A stretch of 64,000 bases of DNA, taken from NCBI GenBank assembly GCA_015058945.1, contig SVBF01000011.1, forward strand, positions 133,276 to 197,275, read 5' to 3'. Below the pieces are notes generated by a model that saw only the letters and a program-made list of their open reading frames with translations, had not been told where the DNA came from and searched no databases. The DNA comes from Erysipelotrichaceae bacterium (GTDB lineage: Bacteria; Bacillota_I; Bacilli_A; RFN20; CAG-826). The translations under genes and the position numbers were made by a program. Shown here piece by piece: positions 60,586-64,000 of this stretch. Every line of letters starts with the position of its first letter. Position 1 is the first letter of the stretch.

Positions 60586-63373
60586 ATTTTTTCTCCGGAA
60601 TAGAAAAGGCATATCTATAAGAATCTGGCACTTCCTTTTCCAATAGCACATCGAAGAGGAGAGTCTTATTTGGATTCCCGCTCGCCCTAGCTTTCGTAAG
60701 CTTCCCCCATCCGATATATGTATAAGGGGCGGCCGCTCCGTTTTCTTTGGAAGTCCTTCGAACGAATATCATCGCTTTGCCTTCGCTTATGAGTCTCTTA
60801 CCTTTTGTGTTCTTCAGTGTCGTTCCCGTTTGCGATTCCCACTGTAAAACACCGGCACTTAGGAACCTATCTTCATATTTCAGGTGTGCTTCAACAGAGT
60901 CTTCTTTCTGCAGCGTCACATTGATCACAAGGCCTTTTTCCGTATAGTTGACGCCGCCCATCCTATAAGTGCAGGAACTATTCAGCGCCAAATAGATCTT
61001 CGTTGCGTCATATTCTCCATATAAGTGGATTAGCTCTCCGTTGTCTGGATATTCCATGTCAAACCTAGCCAAGCCGTAATTTAAGATATCGACAATCCAC
61101 TTACGGAATTCTTTATTGCTTGAATCGAAGCCAAGCTCATATTGGCCGCCGCTCTCTTTTAAGAGAGTTTTGTGATATTTGCCCCGGTTGAAATATAGCT
61201 TATCCTGCAGAAAATCGACCGCGTGATGGAAAGTATCCTCATCGACGGAGTGCGTCCTGAGAACAGTTCTTTTTAGCTCACTTTTAGACATTGGGCCATC
61301 CAAGAGGGCCTGAATGATCGCGAAATCCGCTTTCCTAGCCAACGGAAGATGCCAAGAGATGGTTTTCATGACGTCGATTTGCTCCTCCGTAAAGGAAGGC
61401 AAATCCACTCCTATAGTTTCTAAGAAAGAATAGTAACAATCGGATTTTTGAATAAAACGCAGCAAGTCGCTGGCGACGGATATGTCCAGATAGTCCATAT
61501 GCGTCGGATATTCGTTCTTGCCCAAACCCAAATACGCCTTGAAGTTCTCATAATCCTGTTTGAGGAATGTCATCGCATTGAAATTGGTATTATTAATCGC
61601 TTTTAGAACTTCATCCCTGGATTCGCTGTCGAAGCGAATCTCAACCTCCGGCAAGGAAACTATTGGGCCAGGATTCGTAACTAATTCCGCGATGGCGGCG
61701 CGTGAGCCCAAGCCCGGGGTGAGCGAGGAAAAGGCTTTCGCAATCAACGCGCTGCGGTTATAGGAATTGCCGATGAAATCAAGGACGGTCAAGAACGGCT
61801 TATCCTCGTATAGGCGTAGGCCACGCCCCAACTGCTGCAAAAAGACGATACTGCTTTCCGTAGGACGCAGGAACAAGACCATATTCACGGCCGGAATATC
61901 AATGCCTTCGTTTAGGATATCGATGGCAAAGATGATTTCGAGAGGCTCGCTTTCGCTTTGGAGATCGGCGAACGCCTTTTCTCTTTCGCCGGTCGAATTG
62001 TTCCCGGTCAAATAAGTGGTGTTATATCCCTGCTTGGCCATTTGCTCCGCCATCATTCTCGCGTGATCGACGTTGCGGCAGAACGCAATGGCTTTGAGTT
62101 TGCCACTCGGCCTATATTCTTCGATCTTTTCTCTAACGAACTCACAATGGGTATCGCTTGCGATCTGACTAATTAAGTTAATGACCGCGCTTTTTGAATT
62201 GTTTTGGGCATAATCGACTAAGGTATCGCGTATTCCATAGTATTTAAAAGGGCAGACGAGATGGTTTTCGAGTGCCTCTCTAAGTCGTAAATCGAAGGGC
62301 ACGTTATTGCCAAAGAGCTCATACACCGACTCGTCATCCATTCGCTCCGGCGTGGCAGTCAAGCCGAGCATAAAAGCCGGTTTGAAATGGGCCATGATCT
62401 TTCTATATGTTGACGCCGCGGCATGATGGACTTCGTCGATGATAATGTAATCGAATTGATAAGGATCAAACTCGCTTAGGTGTTTGGCCAACATGACGTT
62501 GGAGGCAAAGATAAAGTCCCGGTCCAACTCCGCGTTATCGCCGTTATATAAGCCGTATGTTCTCGTGCTTCCAAACACCGTGGCAAATGTTTTCATCGAC
62601 GCCAGCAAGATGCTGTCTCTATGTACGACGTAAAGAAGTTTTTTCGCGCCGAAGTTACGCGCGTCAAATGCTGAAAGATATGTTTTTCCCGAACCTGTCG
62701 AGGCGACCACAAGGCTCTTGTCTAAGCCGAGATTGCGATATCTTGCCAGTTCTTTAAGCGCTTTGGCTTGCATGGAGTTCGGACGGATTGATCCGCCAGT
62801 ATCAAGGGTGATCAAATCCATGTCCCAAGCAGTGACCGCATATTTCAATCTTTTGTAGTATTCGTCGATTATTTCCTTGGTCAAAGGCAGGGTCTTTTTC
62901 CAGAGCTTGTCAAACTCCTTGCCGGCGTCCTTTACGAACTTCTCCTCTTCGCCCGTCATCACGGCAACGTCCCACTCCTTGTTCTTTTTTAAGGCGAACA
63001 GGGTGATGTTGCTTGACCCTATGAGATATTCCTTATGGCCATCAAAGACGAAAAAATAGCCTTTTGTATGGAAGCCATTCTCGCCAAAGCAATCCAAATC
63101 AAATCTGCAGGAGAAATCCTCATACGCATTTTGAAGACGTAGAAAGGCTTTGAGCGAAAGGATGTCGGTAAAGTTCTGATAGGCCGAAGTGATCACTCTT
63201 CCCTTGGCGCCTCTTTTTAGTGCGAGTTCCATTTCCTCGAGTATCAAATCGAGACCTGGCTTTTTGATAAAAGACACGCAGAAGTCAAAAGCTATGCAGG
63301 TCCTGAGGTTTTCCAAAACCCTGTCAAGGAATGTAACCTCAGACTCGTTGCTCAAAAAGAAATGTTGATTCAT
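60578..63373 (-). CDS. PLD nuclease - superfamily 2 helicase (DUF3427-type)
   Basis: A 931-residue protein. The N-terminal phospholipase D-like domain has H102-x-K104 and GSSN (119-122). The helicase core has Walker A STGSGKT (225-231), DEVHH (313-317), LGLTATPERMD and motif VI QQLGRGLRL. The C-terminal part with PYTYIGWGKL matches DUF3427. This architecture occurs in bacterial defence islands and is thought to unwind and cut DNA, but its function here is unproven. It forms an operon with a Nudix hydrolase and lies beside an IS66 fragment. Confidence 0.88.
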   Translation of the reverse strand: MNQHFFLSNESEVTFLDRVLENLRTCIAFDFCVSFIKKPGLDLILEEMELALKRGAKGRVITSAYQNFTDILSLKAFLRLQNAYEDFSCRFDLDCFGENGFHTKGYFFVFDGHKEYLIGSSNITLFALKKNKEWDVAVMTGEEEKFVKDAGKEFDKLWKKTLPLTKEIIDEYYKRLKYAVTAWDMDLITLDTGGSIRPNSMQAKALKELARYRNLGLDKSLVVASTGSGKTYLSAFDARNFGAKKLLYVVHRDSILLASMKTFATVFGSTRTYGLYNGDNAELDRDFIFASNVMLAKHLSEFDPYQFDYIIIDEVHHAAASTYRKIMAHFKPAFMLGLTATPERMDDESVYELFGNNVPFDLRLREALENHLVCPFKYYGIRDTLVDYAQNNSKSAVINLISQIASDTHCEFVREKIEEYRPSGKLKAIAFCRNVDHARMMAEQMAKQGYNTTYLTGNNSTGEREKAFADLQSESEPLEIIFAIDILNEGIDIPAVNMVLFLRPTESSIVFLQQLGRGLRLYEDKPFLTVLDFIGNSYNRSALIAKAFSSLTPGLGSRAAIAELVTNPGPIVSLPEVEIRFDSESRDEVLKAINNTNFNAMTFLKQDYENFKAYLGLGKNEYPTHMDYLDISVASDLLRFIQKSDCYYSFLETIGVDLPSFTEEQIDVMKTISWHLPLARKADFAIIQALLDGPMSKSELKRTVLRTHSVDEDTFHHAVDFLQDKLYFNRGKYHKTLLKESGGQYELGFDSSNKEFRKWIVDILNYGLARFDMEYPDNGELIHLYGEYDATKIYLALNSSCTYRMGGVNYTEKGLVINVTLQKEDSVEAHLKYEDRFLSAGVLQWESQTGTTLKNTKGKRLISEGKAMIFVRRTSKENGAAAPYTYIGWGKLTKARASGNPNKTLLFDVLLEKEVPDSYRYAFSIPEKKYA

Positions 63374-63536
63374 CCTGGCAGTTTAGCACTTCCGTGGTTA
63401 TTTGACATGGTTTTATCAGGACGGGGCTCACCTTGATGGTACGGATAGTTCACGTGCAAAGCGCAGGCGACGTCAGCACTCGAAGGATAATCTTTTAAAA
63501 AGCAAAAAAGAGAGGTCTTATATGGGCCTGGCGGTC

Positions 63537-63702
63537 TAATCCCGTTTTGGTGGTGGAAATAAGCGGGTTTTGAGGTCCTTCGAATACGGGAGGATCGCCT
63601 CGATCGGCTTCCTCCCGACGTTCTCGAGGACGTACTCGAGGTAGCGGTACGGGTCGAGCCCGTTGATTATGGCCGTCCTGATGATCGAGAACAGCCATAA
63701 AA
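63537..63702 (-). pseudogene. IS66-family transposase C-terminal remnant
   Basis: The minus-strand frame reads WLFSIIRTAIINGLDPYRYL followed by EYVLENVGRKPIEAILPYSK and ends at TAG (63539-63537). This is the characteristic C terminus of IS66 TnpC. The remainder is absent from the window and the sequence right of 63702 does not continue it, so it is a deletion remnant. Confidence 0.75.
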
Positions 63703-63825
63703 CAAAACGCCTCCTTGGCTTGCGAAGGTGGTATGGAGAGAACGCGCCTTGGCGGCAGGGGGTTAATCAGCGGCGTTTACGAAAAGCCCTATTAAACTCC
63801 TATCAAACTGAATCCATTAGCGCAC

Positions 63826-63856
63826 GAAAAAACCTCGACCGCTTTAACGAATCGAG
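63826..63856 (-). terminator. CCTCGA/TCGAGG hairpin terminator
   Basis: On the minus strand GCCTCGATTCG...GGTCGAGG followed by TTTTTTCG. It belongs to the same hairpin class as 28202 and 37236. The last ~300 bases of the window hold no gene. Confidence 0.5.
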
Positions 63857-64000
63857 GCTTTCTAATGGTCTTTTGGTGGCTGAGGGGGGAATAATCAGGG
63901 GTGAAATATATCATTCGATGCTATCTAAATAATACGGTTTTGCTATCACATTATGATAACTTTCCATTTGACTCCATTGACATAGTTAATAATTTTTTAC

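Overview
The window looks like the chromosome of an uncultured, probably gut-associated, low-GC-lineage Gram-positive (Bacillota, Bacilli/Erysipelotrichia-like). This rests on AGGAGG-type Shine-Dalgarno sites, SigA-like promoters, a RsbW/SpoIIAB-type ATPase, a BioY transporter, DUF6273 and InlB-repeat surface proteins and DUF3800-associated RNAs. The code is standard (TGA is a stop). The lineage is an inference. No tRNA, rRNA or CRISPR array was seen.

Layout. 0-11.7 kb is a housekeeping/membrane block: RsbW-like ATPase, BioY, a possible 45-aa protein, a small RNA, an NmrA-like reductase, a MATE/acyl-CoA-ligase/acyltransferase operon, a divergent YwaF/acyltransferase pair, a Ste24-like protease and a possible type I toxin-antitoxin locus. 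14.3-20.2 kb is a small integrative element (XRE repressor, Rep_trans initiator, tyrosine integrase) with a second, broken integrase. 20.2-28 kb is a defence block: MmeI-like type IIL restriction-modification enzyme, UvrD-like helicase and two XRE proteins. 28-51 kb mixes three different nucleoside-triphosphatases of the DUF234/DUF4143 kind, a Phd/RelE-GNAT toxin-antitoxin pair, two DUF3800 loci with conserved leader RNAs, and many gene fragments (DUF4143, RhuM, AlbA_2, DUF1016, AbiEii). 51.5-60 kb encodes exported proteins: a tocopherol-cyclase-like protein, a 1128-aa Ser-linker lipoprotein and a 953-aa InlB-repeat protein. 60-64 kb holds a PLD-SF2 helicase/Nudix operon and an IS66 remnant.

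The strongest candidate for an undescribed system runs through 11.7-42.4 kb. Five large proteins without signal peptides (two kinase-like paralogues at 11705 and 30478, plus proteins at 32871, 37613 and 40675) share a C-terminal region that ends in a [FL]xx[QR][VIL]xN[DS]L motif followed by an acidic tail. All five genes share a promoter in which a 7-4-7 direct repeat (TGTKRCA-N4-TGTGMCA-like) lies 9-10 bp upstream of the -10 box, the geometry of a PhoB/OmpR-type activator site. A sixth copy drives a ~110-nt structured small RNA at 1440-1548. I read this as one regulon of co-expressed proteins with a common C-terminal targeting or secretion signal. The regulator and any export machinery are not in the window.
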